DNA of 64,000 bases. It comes from Dreissena polymorpha. Its lineage: Eukaryota > Mollusca > Bivalvia > Myida > Dreissenidae. The notes below the pieces were generated by a model that searched no databases, was not told the origin of the DNA, and was given only the letters and a program-made list of their open reading frames with translations. Numbering within the stretch: position 1 is the first letter of the stretch; every line of letters begins with the position of its first letter. Shown one piece after another: positions 13,239-20,898 of the stretch. The stretch is from the NCBI RefSeq assembly GCF_020536995.1, contig NC_068357.1:62694721-62758720 (forward strand), read 5' to 3'. Position numbers and translations under genes: made by a program.

Positions 13239-16200
13239 TAGTAGCAGTAGCAGTAGCAGCATTACAAGACCAATACTTAAGAATGATTCAAATGGGAAAA
13301 GGTAACATAGCACCAGCAGTAAATAGGGGGCTCATTTACAGGTCAGATTTGGAATCTCTGCTGTAAAATGAGATTTTGAATGAATTAAAGGGAGGCAAAT
13401 CTGTAATAAAAAGAACATGCATAAACCGTAGTTGTTTCCCTTGTTTGAACCATGCTAAATCCTTACAAGTTTGGAAAGAATTGGATGAAAAATTTGGACT
13501 TTATTGCATAAACACCATTTTCTCAATTCAAGGGGAGGTAATTCTGTACTTCATGGACCAATAATGCTCATTTTTTGAAGGGTTCGTGTCCTCATTGATA
13601 TAAAGACACTGTGCAAATTTGGAAAGGATCGGACAAAAAAGATTTTTGAAAGTTTTCACAAAATAGGCAAAAACGAATAAACATGCAAAGTTCAACGAGC
13701 TCCTGCGGCCATGTTTTTTGACGAATCAAATTTCTTTGAACAACTTTTTCAGGGGGGCCCTCAAAGGTCATCCCTGTGAAATTTTTTGAAAATCTGATGA
13801 GCGGTTTCTGACAAGAAGATTTTTTAAGGTTTTTACCATATATGGTCATGGCGGCCATCTTGGTTATGTGATCAATTTTTTTTTAACAATTCTTTTGTCC
13901 CATGACCTAGGGATGCTCCACATGAAATTTAGTTGAAATTGGCTCAATGGTTTAGTAGAAGATGTTTACAAATTGTTTACAGACGGCCGGACGGCCGGAC
14001 GCCGGACGCTGAGTGATCACAATAGCTCACCTCGAGCTATCGCTCAGGTGAGCTAACAATAACATGCAATCACTACATCATGCAGGCTTTCAAATTTGTA
14101 TTGTAAACACTATGTTGGTAATGCATGGGTTTGGATCATTTCGATGAAAAACTTTTAATGCAAATTTGCATCTAATATGCTACTTTATAGATAGCAATCA
14201 ACAGCTTTGTATGTATTTATAACTTTTGTACTCAGATAAGATTCTTTTACCATCAACTGAGTTTTACTATAAAACAAGATGTGCTTGTGAAACACTATGT
14301 CCTCCCCCCTATATATCTGACCTTTGACTTTGAAGGATGACCTTGACTTTTAACCACTTCAAATATGCAGCTCCATGAGATACACATGCATGCCAAATAT
14401 CAAGTTTCTATCTTCAATATTGCAAAAGTTATTGCCGACCAATGTTAAAGTTTGACGCAAACCAACAAACAGACAGGGCAAAAACAATATGTTCCCCAGT
14501 ATAGACTGTGGGACATAAAAATCGTAGTTCAAGATAGACGATCAAATAAAGACTTGTTTTTTACCAATAGTTAAACTTATAGTTGCATGCGTGTATAGTT
14601 ACCCTTTAATTTTTTAATCAACGTGCATACAAATTTGCAAAGCATCAAGAGTACATGCACATCTTTCTCACTGGCATTATTACCTTCTTGGAGTGTACCA
14701 GCTTGCCTTCCACGGTGACCTCAAACCAGCCGGTGGTACCAGGAGTAGCTTCCATAGACTGAAAGAAACAAAGACGTGTATAAAGTTTCCAGTCAACAAC
14801 TAGAGCTTTGTCACAGACGTGACGAATACCCCCACATGCGGCATTGACACATAATATTTTGCATGTCGTCTTCACAAAAAACAGCGGACACCATGCTCAA
14901 TTTTTTAAACGCACTAAGTGACCCCTTGACCTAGTTTTTGACCCAGAAAGGCCCATGTTCTATCTTGGCCTTAAAATCATCTCCATAAAACTTCTGACCA
15001 AGTTTGGTGAAGATCAGATGTAAACTACTTGAATTAGAGAGCGGACACCATGCTGAATGCTAAAAAACGCACTAAGTTACCCCGTGACCTAGTTTAAGGC
15101 CCGGAATGGCCCATGTTCAAACTTGTCCTAGAGATCATTTAGATTAAACTTGTGGCCAAGTTTGGTGAGGATTGGATGAAAACTACTTGAATTAAAGAGC
15201 GGACAACATGGCAAGGTTTAAAACGCACTTAGATACCCCGTGACCTAGTTTTTGACCCAGCATGACCCATATTCAAACTTGACCTAGACATCATCTAGAT
15301 GTCACTTCTGACCAAGTTTGGTGAAGATTGGATGAAAACTACTTAAATTAGAGAGCGGACAACATGGTGATGTTTAAAACGCACTAAGTGACCCCGTGAC
15401 CTTGTTTTTTGACTCGGCATGACCCATATTCAAACTTGCCCTGGACATTATCAAGATACAACGTCTGACCAATTTTGGTGAAGATTGGATAAAATCTACT
15501 TGAATTAGAGAGCGGACAACATGGTGAGGTTTAAAACACACTAAGTAACCCCATGACCTAGTTTTTGACCCAGCATGGCCCATGTTCGAACCTGACCTAC
15601 ACATCATCTAGTTACAACTTCTGACCAAGTGTGGTGAAGATCGGATTTAAACTACTTGAAATAGAGAGTGGACACCATGCTCAATGTGTAAAACGTACTA
15701 AGTGACAATGTGACCTAGTTTTTGATCTGGCATGGTCCATGTTCGAACTTGGTCTTCAGATCATCTAGATAAAACTTCTGACCAAGTTTGGTGAAGATCG
15801 GATGAAAACTACTTGAATAAGAGAGGACACCATGCTGAATGTTAAAAAACGCATTAAGTGACCCCGTGACCTAGTTTTGGACCCAGCAAGGTCCATGTCT
15901 GAACTTGGCCTTAAGATCTTCTATATACAACTTCTGACCAAGTTTGGTGAAGATCAGATGAAAACTACTTGAATTAGAGAGCGGACAACATGCTGAATGT
16001 TTAAAATGCACTAAGTGACCCCGTGACCTAGTTTTTGACCCGGCAAGGCCCATATTCGAACTTGGCCTAGACATCATGTAGATACAACTTCTGACTAAGT
16101 GAAGATCGGATGAAAACTACTTGAATTAGAGAGCGGACACTTAATACCGACCGACAGACAGACCAACCGCCCGACTGACGGACAGACAAGTTCACTCCTA

Positions 16201-19200
16201 TACACCCCCCTAAACTTCGTTTGTGGGGGTATAATTATCTTAACCCATTGTAGGGCAATTGGTTAAAATCTATGACACAATTTTCAAATAGCAGAGACAC
16301 TGTTGTGTGCCTTTATACATGGATAAAATCATAAAGTCAAATATATTGACAAAATGTTTAAGTCTCCCAAACACTTATACCTTTGTATCTGGTATATAAA
16401 AGTGGTCAGTTTTGTGTATCTAAGATTGTAATCAATGAAAAAATTAACAATATAAGAGTTCAATAAGTAAGGCTTAAGCCAACATGTTTGCATCAATAAT
16501 TTATATTTTATATCTAGGAGCAACATATGTTTGTTGAAGCCACAAAACCATAAACAACCATTTGGCACATTTTGGTATAAAAATAGGGCTTATTTGTGTA
16601 TACAGCAGTTCTGCTACATTCAGAGATCAGTAGACATCAGATATATTTATTTGTTAATCGCGGGCCAGGCTCCTAAGGGTCAGGCTCGGTTCATATGTTC
16701 AATTATTAAACAAGAATATTTCTTTACATTTACTGAAAGCATCATGTTGATCAGAATATTAAGTGAACTTGTGAAATAGCAAAATCAATTTCAATGAATA
16801 CTTTATTGGACTTGCTTATGTCTAAAACTGTCTTTATTCAATCGAATTACCCACCACCAGAACTTTTCAATTCAAGGCAAAGTTACTTTGATTGGAGGCA
16901 TTTAAACATTTACCTAAAAGCATGTCGTGAGTACGCAACCAAGAAAAACGTTGACGGAAACAGTTTTTAAGCTTCTGGACTGTTCACAATCAATGTACAA
17001 GCTTTTAACATTAAGTGTTAATAATGTTTTCAATTAAAATTTGTATTACAATGCTAACTCAATTGATTTAATAACAACAAAAGTGAATATTATAAGCAAA
17101 TGTTTCAGTTTATTATAAATACTGACATAATACTGTCTATTTTACCATTTGTATCTTGCCTGGAAACTTCTGGTCCAACACCTGCTTCAGCTTGTCGGCC
17201 TGCACAAACAGAAATGTGAACTCTCAGCTGTTTTATTTATTATTTTAACTACTATTAATATTTTACTTTGATAAAATTCACATACACAAATTGGGCTCAA
17301 TAGAAATCATTTTTGTCATTATCAGAATCTTAGCATCTTGCCAGCCAGAAAAAGATTAGCATATTAAGGAATGGAGCACTACATTACAAATACTGGAAAG
17401 CTACACTTGTGTTAATTTAACCCTTTGCATGCTGGGAAATTTGTTGTCTGCTAAAATGTTGTCTGCTGAATTTCTAAAACTAGCATTTTCTTCGATTTTT
17501 TTCAAAAGAATTCTATCAGAATTGCAAACAGTTTGGAACCTGAATAGAAGCCACGTTTTGTGGCGTCTCATCTGGATCCAAACTGTTTGCTGGATCCTGA
17601 TAAAATGCCTCATTCTGTGGCATCTCATCTGGATCCAAACTGTTTGCAAAGGCCTTCAAAATTCGGTTCCAGCACTGAAAGAGTTAAGTGTCACAGGCTT
17701 TTCTGTGACACTCTGTGTGTCACAGGCTTTACTGTGACACTCTGTTTACAACAATCATGACGACATTGTATGTAATAAAATCCAGGAACTGGGGTGCTAT
17801 CTGACATATCAATCAAGGAAGATTAAAGATTTCTTAACTTACCTTGGGCTTGTACCCTCACCCTCCACTGTAAACAACAACAACAAATAATCATTAACCT
17901 TAAAAAATGTTCTTGCAATTGTTTTCTATTACCTAAACAATACTTTATAAAGTACTAATAATGACTATATGTTAGTACAAAGTTTAAACATTATAAGCAA
18001 ACTAAAAATAAGCCTTTAATTATTTCATCTAATACATAACATAAACATAACATAATCGGCATTTGTACAATTAACAAATACGAGTTTATCTACTTACAAC
18101 ACAGATTTGTCCTTTTGTTTGCATTATACAGCGTTCTAGATAAGCTGCGTATCAGCGTAATATACGCATAAGAAATATCAAGATACGCGCAATTTATCAT
18201 TTCCGTGCGTACATTTAAGCAAGCGAATCTGGACTTACGCAAATGATGTAAATTTTCTGTGTACCACGTAAACAAAATATATAAACAGCCAATTGTCTTT
18301 CGCTAAAATATGAGACCGGTTATAGTACAAATTAGAGCTAATTTGTGCGCTGGATTGTAGAAATAGTAAGCCAGTCGGTATGTATACTCTGTATCATCTA
18401 AACGCATGGTAAATTTAGTATTTATTTTTTTAACAGACAGTCAAGCGCTTATGTGTTTATTTGCATGAAGAGGTCAGAATAGTTTCTTCGAAGCCAAAAC
18501 AAATTACTTCTCTAAGTAAAATTGATTCTTTTTATACGGCAAACGTTGTATTGAGTAAAAACATTGTACTGCCAATGCTGAACGATTTAATTCCTTTTTC
18601 AAATCAAAAAGGACACACTTAAACACGAATAAAACAACTGTTGAAAGTTGGCAAAAACGTTTTCAGTGGCTCATGGTGGTGGACGATAAGGACGAAGTTC
18701 GTCTTCAATGTAAAATCTGCCAATATGATTAAAGTAGTGTGTCTGTACCCAAGATATATTCTTGTTTTACTTATAGCAAATTACCCTTCAAGCAAGGCAA
18801 AATTTGACCATTTACACCCATGCTTTGAAAAGTGAGGGTATTAACCCCCATGGGTAACAAATTATCTATAAAGCTGATTATAACGTCGAAATCTTTGTAA
18901 ATGGGGATTTGTTTATCAGCAATTTCGAGTCAAGCTCCATGTCGATAAGACGCTCAAGGTAGATACGGTTCTCGGTTGCAGGTTTTCTGTAACTCTGAGG
19001 CGCGTCACCAAAAGTTGGACTAATAGCGTAAGGTGAAGGACGGATCATCGTACACGATTGAAATAAACATTCAAACATAACAATTATATTAGTGTTTGGT
19101 GTGGACAAAAAGACAAATCTGTGTTGTTAGTTGATAAACTCATATTTGTTTATTGTACTAATGCGGATTATGTTCTGTAGCTGGGGTATTATGATACTTT

Positions 19201-20898
19201 TACTCTTTTTAAAAATCTGCACTGAATGTTCGGTCAGATTGGAGCTGACCTAGCATTTCTACGAGTTCGAGAAGTTTTTCATGTAGTTCATGTTGGCAAG
19301 AAGCCATTTGTGGTCATATTTCCTCATGTGGCATCCTTTCCCCACAAAATGGTACATAGTTATGAAAATTGACCGCCATTTACTTCAGGCACTTAATGGC
19401 TTAAAAATGTTAATGTATCCTCCAATTACCGTAAGTCGACCGGTTAAGGAAACAAGTAAAAGAATTTCTGAATTTACGCAACAAAATGCAGCAATATACT
19501 ATTTACCTTCAGAGATTTATTTAATTCCCGTTAAATCAATGTCAAAAATGATTATTTACAGCATGTTTTACTACGCAAAGCCGAAAGTTCCATACACACT
19601 ACAAGAACATTAACTCCGCGCGTTGTTTACCTTAAGTCGATACGTCACATCCGGGAAAGGGACAGCACTCTAGTGGTAATGGATTAGGCCAACTTAACTT
19701 AAAACTTCGCTTCTTTGAACAATTTTAACAAGAACTAAAACAGTAAATATATATTAAATATGTTTTCAATATTTTATGAATACAATTGAACAAGTTTCTT
19801 TCACTTTTCTTAAGAACAATTTTCACTCTTCTTTAGCACAGCATGGGCACATAAATGTTGCACCTCTTCTGATGACTTTTATTTCTGTACAAAATGACAG
19901 GTGTACCCAGTGGTTGCAGGCTCTATTGTCACACTGTGCCCATTTTACAAAAGTCGTTTTGGATAAGCCTTAAAAGAAAACAAGAAAAAAAAATCACCAT
20001 TAAGAAGAGGTCTGAAAACCAAATTCATAAAAAAAAGCTTTGCCTTAAATTTACTACGATTTACTACTATTTCCGATATGAAGCGTTGTCAATGAAAGTG
20101 TTAAGTTAAGATCGTCTGCTTTACATTTCAAATTTTGTGGGAATTTAATAAATAGGACCAATAAAATGTATGGGATATAGTTAAATTTGTGTAATTTAAG
20201 TTAAATTTTTATTTTTAAATGCAATTTTACCTGTTTTTTCCTCATTTTGTTTTTATTTGTTTTTGTTTATAAGCGTAGTTATGTCACTTCATCGAAATAC
20301 TCGGAGCGCTTGCGTGTGACGTCATCCAAATGGCCGCGTTCTTAATGTAAACAAAGTGGTCGAAATTAGGTCATGGTCGACTTACGGTAATCGTACGATA
20401 GGTGATTTTCCTGTGTCAAGAGATACCTACCTTGTTTATATATATATAAGATTTTTTTGATTTTTTTTTAATGAAAAAAGTTGTTTTATGACATATTTAT
20501 AGTGTTTAAGTGACTTGGCCACGCGCCCAATACCTGTGATATGGACTTCCATAGCCGTAATAGCACAAATTATCAAAGTCTGGTTGTTTTTTTTTACTGG
20601 CCCCTGTGCCGTGGGAGTACATTTTATGGACTAGGAGGGGTGTAAAAGCTTATGATGAGTGCCTGTGTATCCAACATGAGTTATGTTCAACACAAAATGA
20701 CAATGTAGTCTTGAAAGTGGAAACATATTTTTGAGCAAGCGGGAACCTTGACCCAACAGGTATTCATGTTCTAAAACTAAAAGATAACCTTACAACAGAA
20801 CACAGAACATCTTGAAAATTACCCGAAATAGTTTATTATTCGTTACATACACACTGTAAAAAGAATACGTACCAATATAAAATGTGTACTTTCACCAT
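4197..20898 (-). CDS. SELENOW: Selenoprotein W, five coding exons
   Basis: Small thioredoxin-fold selenoprotein thought to act in thiol redox control in the cytosol. Coding exons on the minus strand are 20898-20873, 17867-17843, 17199-17146, 14758-14684 and 4271-4197, in all 255 nt or 84 residues plus stop. Vertebrate selenoprotein W has about 87. The start reads MVKVHILYC, then G-G-U-G-Y-K-P-K with UGA as selenocysteine in CxxU; the middle is ADKLKQVLDQKFPGKIQM; then TTGWFEVTVEGKLVHSKK and GGDGYVDSDSKTNKIVEAVK to the end. These match the family's GFFEV, GKLIHSKK and GDGYVD blocks. All introns are GT-AG: one of phase 2 and three of phase 0. The start ATG has A at -3 and G at +4. The stop is also UGA. 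Identification is firm; a SECIS element was not located with confidence. Confidence 0.93.
4600..5597 (+). repeat. Pearl-like tandem-core element with about six 144-bp units
   Basis: The head is ACAAGGGCTGTTTGTAAAAC ATGCATGCCCCCC. Units of about 143-150 bp repeat GTGACCTTGACCTTTGACC, CAATAGGGGTCATCTGC, TTTCATGATCCTAGGC and TTCTTGAGTTATCATCCG. The tail has ACGGACCAACCGACCGACC, then a hairpin CCCCTCTTCTTCGAAGGGGG and CATAAAAA. It lies in selenoprotein W intron 4. Two partial relatives occur: a head at 11394-11486 and a tail at 52535-52672. Confidence 0.85.
5598..6682. other. SELENOW: Intron 4 sequence with an isolated element head at about 5625-5664
   Basis: Mostly unique intron sequence. At 5625-5664 an isolated head (AGAGGACTTTATGGCCT... 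GTCACTCACCTGAG) resembles the starts at 299 and 10582 but has no tandem core after it. The rest shows nothing I can name. Confidence 0.4.
6683..8480 (+). repeat. Pearl-like array, about nine 155-bp units, plus an older tail
   Basis: An orphan tail at 6683-6790 (GTGAAGATCGGATGAAATTT, GACCGACTGACAGACC, then ATTACCAGTAATGGGGGTATA) stands before the array. From about 6860, diverged units of about 155 bp repeat TTTTAAAATCTCACAATGAA, CGACATAGTTATGGCC, TTTGACCTTTGAACTCAAAG and TGTGACCTTGACC. The array closes at 8480 with the same tail (CCCCCATTACCAGTAATGGGGG TATAAAAA). It lies in selenoprotein W intron 4. No coding content. Confidence 0.8.
8641..10390 (+). repeat. Pearl-like element with G-rich insert and about six 175-bp units
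   Basis: The head AAAACAAGAGCACCGCCTTG CGGGTGC is a hairpin followed by GACCGCTCATCT. Next comes a G-rich simple-sequence stretch (8825-9195), then from about 9290 units of about 172-178 bp with CTTAACCAAAATTTTCAATT, TTCTAAGTATAAAAAGGGC, AGAGTTATCTAACTTTGCCT and AAGTGGACCTAAAC. The tail has GGACGCCGACGCCGACACC and a hairpin (AGCTCAT...ATGAGCT) ending AAAAA. It lies in selenoprotein W intron 4. Confidence 0.8.
8825..9195 (+). repeat. G-rich tract with duplicated segment
   Basis: Many runs of four to thirteen G are separated by short spacers. A unit with GGGTATAGTRTGAGGGTG, GTTAWTTTGTGAGATGATC and TTTAAAAAAAAAAA occurs twice near 8965-9020 and 9050-9105. Overlapping ORFs on both strands (Gly-rich and Pro-rich) are artefacts of the composition. 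Confidence 0.85.
10391..10540 (+). repeat. Orphan tail of a pearl-like element
   Basis: About 150 bp hold GTGAAGTTTCATTTAAATCT, GACTGATGAATACACTG and close with GTGCTCAGGTGAGCTAG, the same 3' closing motif as at 1330-1346 and 14040-14055. No tandem core or head is visible upstream, so this is a truncated copy. Confidence 0.55.
10582..11345 (+). repeat. Pearl-like element with four 140-bp units
   Basis: The head AAAACAAGAGGGCCATGATG GCCC is a hairpin, followed by TGAATCGCTCACCTGA. Four units of about 138-145 bp repeat TTTGACCTAGTGACCTAG, CCCAGATGACCCAAATACAA, TTTCATCAAGATAAACATTC and GATGAAAACTGTGACCTCTA. The tail is rich in GACGGACGC and ends with a GCTCACC...GGTGACC hairpin and TAAAAA. It lies in selenoprotein W intron 4. 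Confidence 0.85.
11394..11486 (+). repeat. Orphan head of the 4600-5597 family
   Basis: It repeats ACAAGGGCTGTTTGTAAAAC, ATGCATGCCCCCCTATATGGG, GCAGCCATTGTGTGAATACG and TGTCACTGTGA from the start of the element at 4600. Its core is absent, and a (TGG)n then (GTA)n microsatellite follows directly. Confidence 0.75.
11487..11745 (+). repeat. (TGG)n then (GTA)n microsatellite, left half
   Basis: About 30 bp of TGG repeats are followed by about 220 bp of GTA/TAG repeats with scattered changes. Long Val/Gly and Thr ORFs on both strands only reflect the repeat. The right half of the GTA array continues at 13178 after an inserted element. Confidence 0.95.
11746..13177. mobile_element. 1.43-kb non-autonomous DNA element with CAGTGCTCCAGC termini
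   Basis: The left end is CAGTGCTCCAGCTAGC and the right end, reversed, is CAGTGCTCCAGCCAGC. Both ends are followed by short GC-rich sequence with AGAGGGG and a CCCTCT partner. The element lies inside a GTA microsatellite, so its target duplication reads AGT, AGTAGT or AGTAGTAGT and its exact length cannot be fixed. CAGTG-type ends suggest hAT, but the family is not certain. The interior is AT-rich with no transposase frame. It lies in selenoprotein W intron 4. Confidence 0.7.
13178..13262 (+). repeat. (AGT)n microsatellite, right half
   Basis: About 60 bp of AGT repeats are followed by AGC/AGT variants. They continue the array interrupted at 11746. Confidence 0.95.
13370..14055 (+). repeat. 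Pearl-like element without a clear tandem core
   Basis: It contains GGGAGGCAAATCTG, paired phrases such as TGGCGGCCATCTTGG and a tail GACGGCCGGACGGCCGGACG, then AGCTCACCTCGAGCTATCGC and TCAGGTGAGCTAA. The tail grammar matches the other elements; the left end is uncertain. Two or three loosely similar paragraphs (GTGAAATTTTTTGAAAATC, CATGAAATTTAGTTGAAATT) suggest decayed units. Confidence 0.6.
14271..14521 (+). repeat. Short element, ACAAGATGTGCTTGTG head and GTGGGACATAAAAA tail
   Basis: The head hairpin is AAGATGTGCTTGTG. One unit holds CTGACCTTTGACTTTG and ATGACCTTGACTTTT. The tail has CAGTATAGACTGTGGGACA then TAAAAA. The build matches the tandem-core elements but with a single unit. It lies in selenoprotein W intron 4. 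Confidence 0.65.
14684..14758 (-). CDS. SELENOW: Selenoprotein W exon 4
   Basis: 75 nt in phase 0 at both ends encode SMEATPGTTGWFEVTVEGKL and VHSKK, the two central beta strands of the family. The acceptor TTTGTTTCTTTCAG has a strong pyrimidine tract and the donor is GTAATA. An open frame of 76 codons overlies this exon on the same strand but runs through intron on both sides. Confidence 0.93.
14880..16232 (+). repeat. Pearl-like array of about eight 158-bp units
   Basis: Units of about 157-160 bp repeat GAGAGCGGACACCATGCTGA, AAACGCACTAAGTGACCCCG, TGACCTAGTTTTTGACCC, CATCTAGATACAACTTCTGA, and CCAAGTTTGGTGAAGATCGG. The tail holds ACCGACCGACAGACAGACC and a hairpin CACCCCCCTAAACTTCG then TTTGTGGGGGTATAATT. 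Units are 80-90 percent alike by eye. It lies in selenoprotein W intron 3. Confidence 0.88.
16233..17145. other. SELENOW: Remainder of selenoprotein W intron 3
   Basis: AT-rich intron sequence. ORFs at 16329-16568 and 16531-16779 overlap on opposite strands and resemble nothing known. No repeat is recognised. Confidence 0.4.
17146..17199 (-). CDS. SELENOW: Selenoprotein W exon 3
   Basis: 54 nt in phase 0 at both ends encode ADKLKQVLDQKFPGKIQM, the amphipathic first helix and the following FPG turn (vertebrate form KKLEDEFPG). The acceptor is TCTGTTTGTGCAG and the donor GTAAAA. Confidence 0.92.
17421..17683. mobile_element. TTAA-flanked MITE, copy 1
   Basis: The element is flanked by TTAA at 17417-17420 and 17684-17687. 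Its ends are CCCTTTGCATGCTGGGAA and, reversed, CTCTTTCAGTGCTGGAACC. TTAA duplication with CCCTTT-type ends suggests a piggyBac-mobilised MITE. The centre has the palindrome CATCTGGATCCAAACTGTTT with partner sequence, here duplicated, which explains why this copy is longer than the one at 32868. It lies in selenoprotein W intron 2. Confidence 0.75.
17688..17747. repeat. Duplicated 30-bp hairpin unit
   Basis: Two tandem units, each with GTGTCACAGGCTTT and CTGTGACACTCTGT, fold as GTCACAG...CTGTGAC hairpins. They lie next to the right end of the TTAA MITE. Confidence 0.7.
17843..17867 (-). CDS. SELENOW: Selenoprotein W exon 2, 25-nt selenocysteine microexon
   Basis: This 25-nt exon finishes the Cys codon and encodes G-G-U-G-Y-K-P-K. 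The in-frame TGA is at 17860-17858. The acceptor TTGTTGTTTACAG and donor GTAAGT are strong. It holds the whole active-site loop C-x-x-U, so skipping it would remove the redox centre; because 25 nt is not a multiple of three, skipping would also shift the frame. Confidence 0.92.
18580..18725 (+). pseudogene. Possible BED/TTF-type zinc-finger fragment
   Basis: A plus-strand frame of about 45 codons reads KTTVESWQKRFQWLMVVDDK then DEVRLQCKICQYD and a stop. Trp, Phe-x-Trp-Leu and CxxC after a short beta hairpin resemble the N-terminal BED- or TTF-like finger of hAT-derived proteins (KIAA1586/ZNF862 type). The His or Cys partners that should follow are not present in frame. It may be a transposase remnant or an exon whose donor lies near CAATATGA. 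It is antisense to selenoprotein W, inside its intron 1. Confidence 0.3.
19429..20387. mobile_element. 959-bp MITE with 13-bp perfect ends and TA target duplication
   Basis: The ends are CCGTAAGTCGACC at 19429-19441 and GGTCGACTTACGG at 20375-20387, perfect inverted repeats, flanked by TA at 19427-19428 and 20388-20389. Inner partners such as CGCGTTGTTTACCTTAAG and CGCGTTCTTAATGTAAAC extend the inverted similarity. TA duplication fits the Tc1/mariner or a similar superfamily. No transposase frame is present. The ORF at 19290-19613 crosses the left end and is therefore not a gene. It lies in selenoprotein W intron 1. Confidence 0.7.
20873..20898 (-). CDS. SELENOW: Selenoprotein W exon 1, coding part
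   Basis: 26 nt from ATG encode MVKVHILY plus the first two bases of Cys. The context AAAATGG is a good initiator. The donor after TTATATTG is GTACGT. The next exon starts with T and completes TGT (Cys), so this is a phase-2 intron. The first family-typical beta strand lies here. The 5' UTR upstream has no obvious TATA box; TTGCAG just before the ATG could be an acceptor of an upstream non-coding exon. Confidence 0.88.

Noticed and set aside
13074-13366. Poly-Tyr and poly-Ser ORFs
   Set aside because: They are translations of the AGT microsatellite and flanking element ends.
14645-14875. A 76-codon ORF as a gene of its own
   Set aside because: Only 14758-14684 is coding (selenoprotein W exon 4); the rest is intron in chance open frame.
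4600-16232. A CRISPR-like array
   Set aside because: Units are 140-178 bp without conserved short repeats and unique spacers, and the host is an animal.
19290-19613. A 107-codon ORF
   Set aside because: It crosses the left end of the TA-flanked MITE at 19429 and matches nothing.
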